Source of the DNA: an uncultured Lachnospiraceae bacterium
GTDB lineage: Bacteria; Bacillota; Clostridia; Lachnospirales; Lachnospiraceae
Direction of reading: 5' to 3'
NCBI GenBank assembly: GCA_900557385.1
Contig: USSP01000051.1
Coordinates: 1-9,362, forward strand
DNA: 9,362 bases
Of this stretch, positions 1 to 5,437 are shown in pieces (position 1 is the stretch's first letter; each line of letters opens with the position of its first letter). The position numbers were made by a program, and so were the translations under genes. The notes below the pieces were generated by a model. That model had not been told where the DNA came from. It did no database searches and was given only the letters and a program-made list of their open reading frames with translations.

Positions 1-1
1 T

Positions 2-439
2 AAAAATGTAAAGCCTCGAATTATTGCAGAGCCTCTTCTTAAAGATGATGCAACGAAAGCGGGTGAGCATGAGTGCTTGACGGATTATAAGTTTTTCTGT
101 TTTGGTGGAATACCTAAAATTGTTTATATATCGAAAGACAAAGCAGAAAATCCGACGACGGACTTTTTTGATATGGATTATACTCACTTGCCGATTAGAA
201 TGCGAGATCCTAATTCGGATGTGTTACCTGAAAAACCGATTCGTTTTGATGAAATGAAAAAAATTGCAGCAGTATTGTCCAAAGGATTGCCCCATTTAAG
301 AGTTGACTTCTACTGTGCGAATGGAAAGTTATATGTTGGAGAGTTGACCTTTTACCATTGCAGTGGCTTTGCGCCGATTCAACCAGAAGAATGGGCGATT
401 AAAATGGGGGAATGGATTAAACTTCCTACAAGTAAATAA
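2..439 (+). CDS. TupA-like ATP-grasp protein, C-terminal part (5' end outside window)
   Basis: The frame is open from base 2 and ends at the TAA at 437-439, giving the last 145 residues of a larger protein. Seen: it aligns along its whole length with the C-terminal half of the next gene (shared blocks KNVKP-IIAE, LTDYKF-CF, FDEM-KIA, LRVD, GEL/SELTF, CSGF, PEEW). Family knowledge: these blocks are typical of the TupA-like ATP-grasp family, named after a teichuronopeptide biosynthesis protein and common in capsule and exopolysaccharide loci, where members are thought to join an amino acid or other group to a cell-surface polymer using ATP. The C-terminal half seen here would carry the second half of the ATP-grasp fold. 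Inference: a cytosolic enzyme in surface-polymer decoration. The TTG at 77 is only an internal in-frame codon, because homology continues upstream of it. The exact substrate cannot be told from sequence. Confidence 0.85.
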   Translation, partial: KNVKPRIIAEPLLKDDATKAGEHECLTDYKFFCFGGIPKIVYISKDKAENPTTDFFDMDYTHLPIRMRDPNSDVLPEKPIRFDEMKKIAAVLSKGLPHLRVDFYCANGKLYVGELTFYHCSGFAPIQPEEWAIKMGEWIKLPTSK

Positions 440-482
440 GGATTTAATGCTTTGCTTTTCTGATTTTGTATGTTTTTTAATC

Positions 483-490
483 AGGAGGAG
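483..490 (+). promoter_or_regulatory. Ribosome binding site fixing the start of the second TupA-like gene
   Basis: AGGAGGAG lies four bases before the ATG at 495. The reading frame is open further upstream to 363, but that part overlaps the end of the previous gene and shows no family homology, so this site decides the start. Confidence 0.8.
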
Positions 491-494
491 CAAA

Positions 495-1397
495 ATGAAA
501 TCGTTTATAGATAAATTGAAAAATCACATTTATTGGCTTAAAATATCTTCGGGATTTTATGATGGAATGGATGACGAGACGTTCTTGAAAATGGCCTATA
601 AAAGAAAATTTGGTAAAGAACTTGACCTCAATAATCCTGTGACATTTAATGAAAAACTTCAATGGTTAAAATTGAATGATCAAAAGCCAGAATATACAGA
701 GATGGTAGATAAATTCTTGGCAAAAAAATATGTGGCAAGTATAATAGGGCAAGAACATATTATTCCGACTTTAGGCGTTTGGAGTCATTTTGATGATATT
801 GATTTTGATGAATTGCCAACGCAGTTTGTTCTAAAATGTACACACGATTCTGGTGGATTGGTCGTTTGCAAAGACAAAAACAACCTAAATAAAAAGGCAG
901 CAAAAAAGAAAATAGAGAATTCCATGAAAACGAACTACTATAAAGGAGGACGTGAGTGGCCATATAAAAATGTAAAACCGCAGATTATTGCTGAGGAATA
1001 CATGGAAGATATATCAGGTAATGGATTGACGGACTACAAATTTTATTGTTTTAATGGTGCCCCTAAATATCTCTATGTCTCAAATGGAATGGATAACCAT
1101 GAAACTGCTCGGTTGAGTTTTTTGACAATGAATTGGGAAAAAGCTCCGTTTGGCCGATCTGACTATCTTGAATTTGAAGTTCTTCCTCCAAAGCCTGCAA
1201 AATTCGATGAAATGGTGAAAATAGCAAAATCTTTATCCAGTGGGCATCCATTTCTACGGGTTGATTTATATGAGATAAACAATAAAGTATACTTCTCAGA
1301 ACTGACGTTTTCACCCTGTAGTGGTTTTATGCCGTTTGTTCCTGAAGAATGGGATGCAAAGCTTGGAGAAATGGTGAATATAAGAAAAGTGAAGTGA
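495..1397 (+). CDS. TupA-like ATP-grasp protein (surface polysaccharide biosynthesis)
   Basis: A complete protein of 300 residues. Seen: an N-terminal block with NPVTFNEKLQWLKL (47-60) and a VDK-KKYV stretch (71-80), then PTLGVW (91-96), FVLKCTHDSGG (111-121), the REWPYKNVKPQIIAEEYMED block (153-172) and a C-terminal half with LRVDLY (254-259) and ELTFSPCSGF (269-278). Family knowledge: this order matches the TupA-like ATP-grasp family found in capsule and exopolysaccharide gene clusters; the KCTHDSGG and E-LTF segments are where ATP and metal would be held. No signal peptide or membrane span is visible, so it should act in the cytosol. It follows its paralogue by 55 bp and is followed by the acyltransferase after 12 bp, which suggests one operon decorating a polymer. 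Substrate unknown. The start at 495 is chosen for its ribosome binding site. Confidence 0.85.
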   Translation: MKSFIDKLKNHIYWLKISSGFYDGMDDETFLKMAYKRKFGKELDLNNPVTFNEKLQWLKLNDQKPEYTEMVDKFLAKKYVASIIGQEHIIPTLGVWSHFDDIDFDELPTQFVLKCTHDSGGLVVCKDKNNLNKKAAKKKIENSMKTNYYKGGREWPYKNVKPQIIAEEYMEDISGNGLTDYKFYCFNGAPKYLYVSNGMDNHETARLSFLTMNWEKAPFGRSDYLEFEVLPPKPAKFDEMVKIAKSLSSGHPFLRVDLYEINNKVYFSELTFSPCSGFMPFVPEEWDAKLGEMVNIRKVK

Positions 1398-1409
1398 TTA
1401 TTAAAGATA

Positions 1410-2415
1410 ATGATAGAAAAGAAAAACTATTACGGAATAGATTTATTAAAGTTCATAATGGCGGTGTGTGTGGTCGCTATTCACACTCAGCCGCTTTATA
1501 ACGTACAGTCTATTGTGGTGCAACGATTATTTGACACGATTACTAGTTTGGCAGTGCCATATTTTTTCTCAGTATCAGGTTTTCTTCTGTTTTCAAAAAT
1601 TGATGCGGATATATCATGCAGGAAAAATATGGAGGTTTGTAAGAGGTATCTATCAAGAGTGCTCTCATTATATGTCATTTGGAATATTATTTATCTGCCA
1701 ATAACTATTTTTGGATTCAAGGAAAATAATATGTCATTTGCAAGATATGTACTCGATTGTATAAGAGGATTTCTCTTTATAGGCCAACAATTTTACTCAT
1801 GGCAACTTTGGTATTTACTGTCTGTGTTTTTTGTGATTGCTTCAATTTGTATTATGGCTGAACATAAAATCAAAGATAAAAATATATTTAAGATTATGAT
1901 GGCCATATTTTTAATGGGGGGGTATAGGAGTACTAACGACAGTTGATTTCTCAGAATATAGAAAAATAGAGATGGTAATTAAGTGCATCAAATTTATATT
2001 TGGAAATGGGAGAATTCTGTCTGGATTTGGTTATATAGCAGTTGGATGGATTATTGCTCAAAAGAAAATATTATGTAGGCGGATTAGTGTAATTCTTGGC
2101 CTAATATTATTGGGGGCATTATATTTAGCAGGGGATACATGGGGCTTTTTGTTAAAGTTTATGATTGCTGGAATTTTATTGAGTACTTCCTGTAAAATAA
2201 CATTGCCACAGAATCCAATATGGGAACATATGAGATACGTTAGTGAAATAATCTATTTTACGCATATGTGGGTGGCGTTTGGTTATACACTGGTATTTCG
2301 TGAATTTAGATATTATGGGGCAGATATTTTCTTTGCATCTACATTGATTCCGATATTTTTATACTATATTCTATATCGTTTGCGTATGCTGGACAAAGTT
2401 AAACTAATTCTGTGA
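1410..2415 (+). pseudogene. Acyltransferase-3 family membrane protein, split by +1 frameshift at a G7 tract
   Basis: Frame one (1410-1946) gives 178 residues and stops soon after a run of seven Gs at 1916-1922. Reading with six Gs continues without a stop through 2415 and gives about 334 residues, a normal length for the acyltransferase-3 family (O-acetylation of sugars on surface polymers). Seen: the N-terminus has YYGIDLLKF then VVAIH, placing a lysine at 14 and a histidine at 25 in the first membrane helix, where family members have their conserved Arg/Lys and His. FFSVSGFLLF follows around residues 52-61, and both halves are rich in membrane helices. The restored junction reads IFLMGGIGVLTTVDF, smooth and plausible. 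Twelve bp separate it from the TupA-like gene, with only a weak AAAGA-type ribosome binding site. Either a phase-variable OFF state, a recent mutation or a sequencing indel; the sequence alone cannot decide. Confidence 0.85.
1916..1922 (+). repeat. Homopolymeric G7 tract at the frameshift point
   Basis: Seven consecutive Gs in an otherwise AT-rich gene sit exactly where the acyltransferase frame breaks. Six Gs would give the intact frame, seven give an early stop at about codon 179. Poly-G tracts inside surface-modification genes are a known substrate for slipped-strand phase variation in other bacteria; that this one varies is an inference. Confidence 0.8.
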
Positions 2416-2650
2416 TATCCATCTTGCACGGTTGTTTCAGGCGATGATCGCAAAAAAAGCGCATCCGCAGCAGGAGCATGGAAGAAGCGACTGGACTATG
2501 GATTGCTATGATACACAGGGAGCGGTAGCTCCCTACGCTGCTCTATAAATAATCACACACCTCTCCGTGGTGAGTAGCAGGCAACGATCTTATGACCGGC
2601 GAAGATGTGAGAAAAGATAGTCGAAAATGAATCATACTACCCAAAAGAAT
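2416..2650. other. Intergenic segment between the polysaccharide locus and the accessory block
   Basis: About 235 bp with no convincing gene. One frame reads through 2417-2548 without homology that I recognise and has no ribosome binding site. There is a small perfect hairpin at 2518-2533 (GGGAGC, loop GGTA, GCTCCC) without a following T-run, and a CACC/GGTG stem near 2560-2574. The base composition rises compared with the AT-rich genes to the left, so this is a plausible junction between the polysaccharide locus and acquired DNA. A small RNA cannot be excluded but is not shown. Confidence 0.4.
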
Positions 2651-2664
2651 AGGGGGTGTGTATT

Positions 2665-2982
2665 ATGGGAATCTTGTCACTGTTTCAAAGAAAACAGAAA
2701 AATACACAAGCAATTTCAAGAAGTAATGTTTCTTTGGAAAGGACAGCAGATAATATTCTTAACCAAAGAGGAAAGCAAATAGTAGATGGGCTTAACAAAA
2801 CCACAGCTAGTACCGGTACGCCGATGGATGAATTGCATGGTGGGGCAAAAAGAATGGCTCAGATGTCAAACATAGGTGGCGTTGATGAAGGAATGAAAGC
2901 AATGCTACAATATACACAGGCCAATACTGTGAAAAAGATGGTATTGCAGGGCGAGAAGAAAAAAATTTCAGGCAAGAAGTAA
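2665..2982 (+). CDS. Small basic protein of unknown function
   Basis: 105 residues, starting at the ATG at 2665, which is preceded by AGGGGGTG at 2651-2658 at good spacing; a GTG nine bases earlier lies inside that ribosome binding site and is rejected. The protein starts MGILSLFQRKQK, is rich in Lys, Arg, Gln and Asn, and ends in a lysine-rich tail (GEKKKISGKK). A central Gly/Met-rich part (GGAKRMAQMSNIGGVDEGMKAML, roughly residues 60-82) looks like short amphipathic helices. There is no membrane span, signal peptide, cysteine pair or enzyme motif. I do not recognise the family. It lies 64 bp before the coiled-coil gene, in the same direction. Codon structure and ribosome binding site support a real gene; function unknown. 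Confidence 0.6.
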   Translation: MGILSLFQRKQKNTQAISRSNVSLERTADNILNQRGKQIVDGLNKTTASTGTPMDELHGGAKRMAQMSNIGGVDEGMKAMLQYTQANTVKKMVLQGEKKKISGKK

Positions 2983-3004
2983 GGTCGCCCTCATCTCAAC
3001 ACAG

Positions 3005-3013
3005 TGCTATACT
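3005..3013 (+). promoter_or_regulatory. Probable extended -10 promoter for the coiled-coil gene
   Basis: TATACT at 3008-3013 is preceded by TGC, the extended -10 form of a sigma-A promoter. The expected -35 position (about 2985-2990) is poor, which is common for extended -10 promoters. It lies 33 bp before the ATG at 3047. Confidence 0.45.
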
Positions 3014-3046
3014 TAAACAACTATAAAAGGAAAGAGGTTATCACCT

Positions 3047-3376
3047 ATGCCCAGAACGAAAGGCAGCAAAAATCGTCCCAAAACTACCAATACTGACTAC
3101 GCATCTCAGATCGCAGAGAAGCAGGAATCTATCGTTTCCCTGACTGCAGAGATCGCATCCATCACCGCCAACATTGACACTTTGAAAGCTGATCTGAAAG
3201 AGAAGAAGACTGCTCTGAAGAAGGCCGAAAAAGAAGTGGCAACGCTGGAATCGAAGAAGGCAAAGGCAGATGCTAAGGCCGCAGAAGAAGCAAAGAAGGC
3301 AGAAGCCGAGGCTGTGGTTAAGAAGCTGCTGGCCGGCGGCATGAGTGCTGATGAGATCCTTGAAAAGCTGAAATAA
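3047..3376 (+). CDS. Coiled-coil protein with basic N-terminus
   Basis: 109 residues. Seen: a basic start MPRTKGSKNRPK (1-12), a long Lys/Glu/Ala-rich heptad region (about 20-95) with no helix breaker, and a short tail AGGMSADEILEKLK after a Gly-Gly hinge (about 96-109). The basic N-terminus resembles short AT-hook-like or zinc-free DNA-contact tails, but this is a guess; the tail looks like a small helix that could bind a partner. No membrane span or enzyme motif. The ribosome binding site AAAGGAAAGAGG (3027-3037) is at normal spacing. A likely promoter upstream and a strong terminator right after it (3403-3446) suggest a single-gene transcript. I believe similar small coiled-coil proteins are common hypothetical genes in integrated elements of gut Clostridia, but I cannot assign a function. 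Confidence 0.7.
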   Translation: MPRTKGSKNRPKTTNTDYASQIAEKQESIVSLTAEIASITANIDTLKADLKEKKTALKKAEKEVATLESKKAKADAKAAEEAKKAEAEAVVKKLLAGGMSADEILEKLK

Positions 3377-3402
3377 ACAAGAACCCAAGAAAAAAAGAAA
3401 TG

Positions 3403-3446
3403 CCGTGTGGACAAACTGAACTCCAGGAGTTCACACGGTCTTTTTT
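3403..3446 (+). terminator. Intrinsic terminator after the coiled-coil gene
   Basis: CCGTGTGGAC at 3403-3412 pairs with GTTCACACGG at 3429-3438 (ten pairs, one G-T), followed by TCTTTTTT. An alternative inner hairpin is the exact palindrome GAACTCC-A-GGAGTTC at 3418-3432, which overlaps the outer stem's right arm. It lies 27 bp after the stop codon at 3376. Confidence 0.85.
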
Positions 3447-3457
3447 GAAGGTAGCTG

Positions 3458-3484
3458 TATAGTTTATAACGAAAATAAAAGAAC
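3458..3484 (+). repeat. Left copy of an imperfect 27-28 bp direct repeat
   Basis: Begins TATAGTTTATAACG and ends AAATAAAAGAAC. It matches the copy at 5111-5138 at 24 of 28 aligned positions (three A/G differences and one extra T). It lies just after the terminator and 30 bp before the VOC gene; its TATA-like bases could also serve as a weak -10 region for that gene. The palindrome GAACTCCAGGAGTTC lies 25 bp to its left. Confidence 0.6.
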
Positions 3485-3514
3485 ATAAGTAGAAGAAATG
3501 GAGTGTGACATAAA

Positions 3515-3898
3515 ATGAATTTATCAAAAATACATCACATTGCAATCATCGTATCTGACTACGAAGCAGCTAAGGATTTCTATGTGAACAAGCTGGGATT
3601 CTCTGTCATCAGGGAAAACTACCGCCCAGAGCGCAAGGACTGGAAACTGGATCTGCGTGTCAATGAACACACAGAGCTGGAGATTTTCGCTGAGGAAAAC
3701 CCGCCGAAGCGTGTGAACCGCCCGGAAGCCTGCGGTCTGCGTCATCTTGCTTTTTGTGTAGAGAGCGTGGAGCAGACGGTGAAAGAGCTGGCGGAGGTAG
3801 GAATTGAATGTGAGCCAATCCGTGTGGATGATTACACTGGCAAGAAGATGACTTTCTTCCATGACCCGGACGGACTGCCGCTGGAGCTGCATGAGTAA
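3515..3898 (+). CDS. VOC / glyoxalase-like metalloprotein (YaeR/YwkD type)
   Basis: 127 residues with the two beta-alpha-beta-beta-beta halves of the vicinal oxygen chelate fold. Seen: HHIAIIVSDY (7-16) with FYVNKLGF (22-29), then EIFAEENPP (56-64), RPEACGLRHLAF (69-80) and FFHDPDGLPLELHE (114-127). The likely metal ligands are His8, Glu56, His77 and Glu124, the pattern seen in glyoxalase I-like enzymes. Family knowledge: the RPEACGLRHLAF and DPDGLPLEL blocks are hallmarks of the YaeR/YwkD-like subgroup, whose true substrate is not settled; a role against reactive aldehydes or small electrophiles is commonly proposed. Cytosolic. The ribosome binding site is a modest GGAG at 3500-3503, spaced a little far from the ATG. 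Its stop overlaps the start of the next gene, so the two are probably co-translated. Confidence 0.9.
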   Translation: MNLSKIHHIAIIVSDYEAAKDFYVNKLGFSVIRENYRPERKDWKLDLRVNEHTELEIFAEENPPKRVNRPEACGLRHLAFCVESVEQTVKELAEVGIECEPIRVDDYTGKKMTFFHDPDGLPLELHE

Positions 3899-4673
3899 AA
3901 TGAAGAAAACAAGAAAACCAGGCGGTGGCCGGAAGAAGCTGAAGCCGGAGTACGATGCCGGGAAAAATCTGAAAGAGCAGATGGAAAGTGCTGTGGCGCT
4001 TTATGATTCTGAGATGTCCTTGCAGGCCATCGGCGATGAGCTGGGATTAAATCCCATCAAGGTACGGAAGCTGCTCATCACGGCTGGTGTGTATGAATCG
4101 GAAGTGGCGGAAAAAGTAAAAAACACTTTTGAAGAATACCGAGAAACGCAAGACTACAAAACCTCCATCCTCTCAACATCCTCTACTCTTCAGCTCTCCA
4201 AAGCCTCCGTTACCTCGTACCTGCCATATAAAAAGGGTGTTTACTTTCCAAGTACAGCAGAAAAAGAGAAAATCAGTGTTGGAGCAGAGCGGCAGCGGAG
4301 ATACAGAGCGATGAAGAGGTGGAGGGCTGATCCGACAGAAGAAAACTTCTGGGGTGTGGTTCTGGCCTATGCCGGGATAAAATTCAAAACCTACTCCGGG
4401 TTGCCATTCTCTTACGAAATAAAAAAAGGTAGGAACGGTGAGTACACGAAAGAGCTGTGGATCGACCGCCGAGAGAAGAGTAAGAGTTTGGCATGGAGTT
4501 CTATAGTTTTGGCACTGGGAAATATAAAAGAAGAAGTAGTAGAGAGACCAAAAGCTCTGGGCGATATCCGGGGAGTGACTTACATTTATGGGATGTTCTA
4601 TCGGTTTGGACTGATTGATGTGCCGGATGAAGTGAAGGAGAAGATGGGACATCCGAAAACCCGCAAAAAATAG
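3891..4673 (+). CDS. Putative DNA-binding protein with two helix-turn-helix segments
   Basis: 260 residues from the ATG at 3891, which overlaps the VOC stop by eight bases and has GGAG just upstream; the frame is open to 3861 but that lies inside the VOC gene. Seen: a very basic N-terminus (KMKKTRKPGGGRKKLK, 3-18), a first helix-turn-helix-like segment (MSLQAIGDELGLNPIKVRKLL, 42-62), a second (about 90-118, STLQLSKASVTSYLPYKKGVY), a linker rich in Arg, and a C-terminal domain (about 150-245) with YSGLPFSYEIKKGRNGEYTKELWIDRREKSKSL and GVTYIYGMFYRFGLI. I recall similar proteins as unnamed hypothetical genes of gut Clostridia, but cannot name a family. The first motif resembles sigma region 4 or resolvase-type helices. 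Inference: a transcription regulator or element-encoded DNA-binding protein coupled to the VOC enzyme. No transposase catalytic motif is visible. Confidence 0.75.
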   Translation: MSKMKKTRKPGGGRKKLKPEYDAGKNLKEQMESAVALYDSEMSLQAIGDELGLNPIKVRKLLITAGVYESEVAEKVKNTFEEYRETQDYKTSILSTSSTLQLSKASVTSYLPYKKGVYFPSTAEKEKISVGAERQRRYRAMKRWRADPTEENFWGVVLAYAGIKFKTYSGLPFSYEIKKGRNGEYTKELWIDRREKSKSLAWSSIVLALGNIKEEVVERPKALGDIRGVTYIYGMFYRFGLIDVPDEVKEKMGHPKTRKK

Positions 4674-4674
4674 G

Positions 4675-4703
4675 TTGCTATGTACAGAAGTGTGCGGTAA
4701 TAT
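4675..4703 (+). promoter_or_regulatory. Possible weak promoter before the small helical gene
   Basis: TTGCTA (4675-4680) and TAATAT (4698-4703) are separated by 17 bp, each matching four of six consensus bases. Transcription would start near 4710, less than 20 bp before the TTG start. It may equally be chance. Confidence 0.3.
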
Positions 4704-4727
4704 GTGCCGTAACTGAGGATGTGAATC

Positions 4728-5108
4728 TTGGTTGGGAAGGATGGTAGCATTATAGAAAGATTGAAGGAAATGCTTGAGGAGTACATTAAGAAAACAGAGC
4801 CGGAGTATTACCCGCCGGTGGAGAACCTGCTGGATCTGATCTACGAGCATTACACGGAAAACAACCCAGTAGAGAAAAACACAGATGCCGGGAAAGCAGC
4901 AAAGGCCAAGGAAAAGAAACTGGAAGAGTGGCTGAGAGGGCTGGATGGAATGGATAGGCTCGTAGATGACTACGTCGGAGATAAGATTCCGCTTTGGGAG
5001 AAGATCATGGACCGGCAGGGAGCGGTGTGTTGCGCCTGGGAAAAGACCGCCTTTGAGGAAGGTCTGAAAGTCGGGATACGGCTGATGGTGGAGGTTTACG
5101 GTGTGTGA
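4728..5108 (+). CDS. Small helical protein, DUF6809-like (tentative)
   Basis: 126 residues if started at the TTG at 4728, which is the first possible start after an in-frame TGA at 4722 and has GAGGATG about eight bases upstream; the ATG at 4770 (112 residues) is a possible alternative. Seen: a mostly helical acidic protein with a Pro-Pro break (EYYPPVENLLDLIYEHY), a Lys/Ala-rich middle, and a C-terminal block W-KTAFEEGLKVGIRLMVEVYGV. The ending F-EGF/L-KLG-RLM-EV resembles the small Clostridia proteins I know as DUF6809, of unknown function; this assignment is from memory and uncertain. No membrane span or enzyme motif. It follows the helix-turn-helix gene by 54 bp in the same direction and is directly followed by the right copy of the direct repeat. 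Confidence 0.65.
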   Translation: MVGKDGSIIERLKEMLEEYIKKTEPEYYPPVENLLDLIYEHYTENNPVEKNTDAGKAAKAKEKKLEEWLRGLDGMDRLVDDYVGDKIPLWEKIMDRQGAVCCAWEKTAFEEGLKVGIRLMVEVYGV

Positions 5109-5110
5109 TA

Positions 5111-5138
5111 TATAGTTTGTGACGGAAATAAAATGAAC
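5111..5138 (+). repeat. Right copy of the imperfect 27-28 bp direct repeat
   Basis: Begins TATAGTTTGTGACGG and ends AAATAAAATGAAC, two bases after the stop of the small helical gene. It runs directly into the palindrome GAACTTC-T-GAAGTTC at 5135-5149, a relative of the palindrome beside the left copy (12 of 15 bases equal). Together the two copies bracket the VOC, helix-turn-helix and small helical genes. Confidence 0.6.
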
Positions 5139-5150
5139 TTCTGAAGTTCT

Positions 5151-5180
5151 AAAAAAGCCCTCGCTTGTTACGGCGAGGGC
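5151..5180 (-). terminator. Intrinsic terminator for the - strand unit (possibly two-way)
   Basis: GCCCTCGC (5157-5164) pairs perfectly with GCGAGGGC (5173-5180) around an eight-base loop. On the - strand the stem is followed by six Ts (plus-strand AAAAAA at 5151-5156), so it ends the - strand transcript just after the small membrane-protein gene. On the + strand the T-tract is interrupted and weaker, but the hairpin could also stop the VOC group's transcript. Confidence 0.85.
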
Positions 5181-5188
5181 GTGTGTTC

Positions 5189-5380
5189 TTATTTTCCAGG
5201 CTTTTCAGCTTTTTTCTTCTTCGGTGCAATTTTGTGACCGGAGTAGATTGCCATACCCATGCAGACCAGAGAAGCGCAAGCAAAATACTTGTGAGCCTAC
5301 ATCAGTTTCTTGCAGCCTGTGTAGAAGCATCCTGCCATGCAGGCAAGTGCTCCGAGTGACCAATATTTATGTGCTTTCAT
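5189..5380 (-). pseudogene. Tiny two-helix membrane protein interrupted by an amber stop (DUF6219-like)
   Basis: On the - strand an ATG at 5380, preceded by a strong AGGAGG (5390-5395), opens a 64-codon frame with one internal TAG at codon 28 (plus-strand CTA at 5297-5299) and a final TAA at 5189-5191. Seen: the two parts are related copies, AHKYWSLGALACMAGCFYTGCK (3-24) and AHKYFACASLVCMGMAIYSGHK (29-50), each a membrane helix, followed by a lysine-rich tail (APKKKKAEKPGK). Family knowledge, from memory: intact proteins with this duplicated AHKY-helix design occur in gut Clostridia and I associate them with DUF6219; their role is unknown. The homology running straight through the TAG says the stop is a recent nonsense change, or less likely is read through. 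The terminator just downstream fits the end of this gene. Confidence 0.75.
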
Positions 5381-5409
5381 TTTGTGTGTCCTCCTATATG
5401 TTTAGATTT

Positions 5410-5432
5410 CTCCGTGGTGGTGTGCCACGGAG
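5410..5432 (-). other. Stem-loop between the two - strand genes
   Basis: CTCCGTGG (5410-5417) pairs perfectly with CCACGGAG (5425-5432) around a seven-base loop, six bases beyond the end of the ATP-binding protein gene. On the - strand it is followed only by AAATCTAAA, so it is a poor terminator; it may protect or process the mRNA, or attenuate entry into the small gene. Confidence 0.55.
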
Positions 5433-5437
5433 TTTAT

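Noticed and set aside
363..494. An upstream extension of the second TupA-like gene
   Set aside because: It overlaps the previous gene's coding end, has no homology, and a strong ribosome binding site supports the ATG at 495.
1914..1946. Programmed ribosomal frameshifting at the G7 tract
   Set aside because: Considered as an alternative to a DNA-level indel, but no stimulatory structure or upstream ribosome-binding-like element was evident, and membrane acyltransferases are not known to use it.
2593..2631. A tiny frame starting MTGEDVRK
   Set aside because: Only about twelve codons, no ribosome binding site and no conservation that I can judge.
3041..3486. Open frames on the - strand under the coiled-coil gene
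   Set aside because: They are Phe/Ser/Leu-rich shadows of a Lys/Glu/Ala-rich + strand frame and cross its terminator.
4173..4850. A 225-residue open frame on the - strand
   Set aside because: It covers the end of the helix-turn-helix gene and the start of the next gene in antisense, with no start signal and no recognisable motif.
3458..5138. A complete transposon or integron cassette
   Set aside because: No transposase or recombinase gene, no terminal inverted repeats and no target duplication are visible, so only the direct repeats are claimed.
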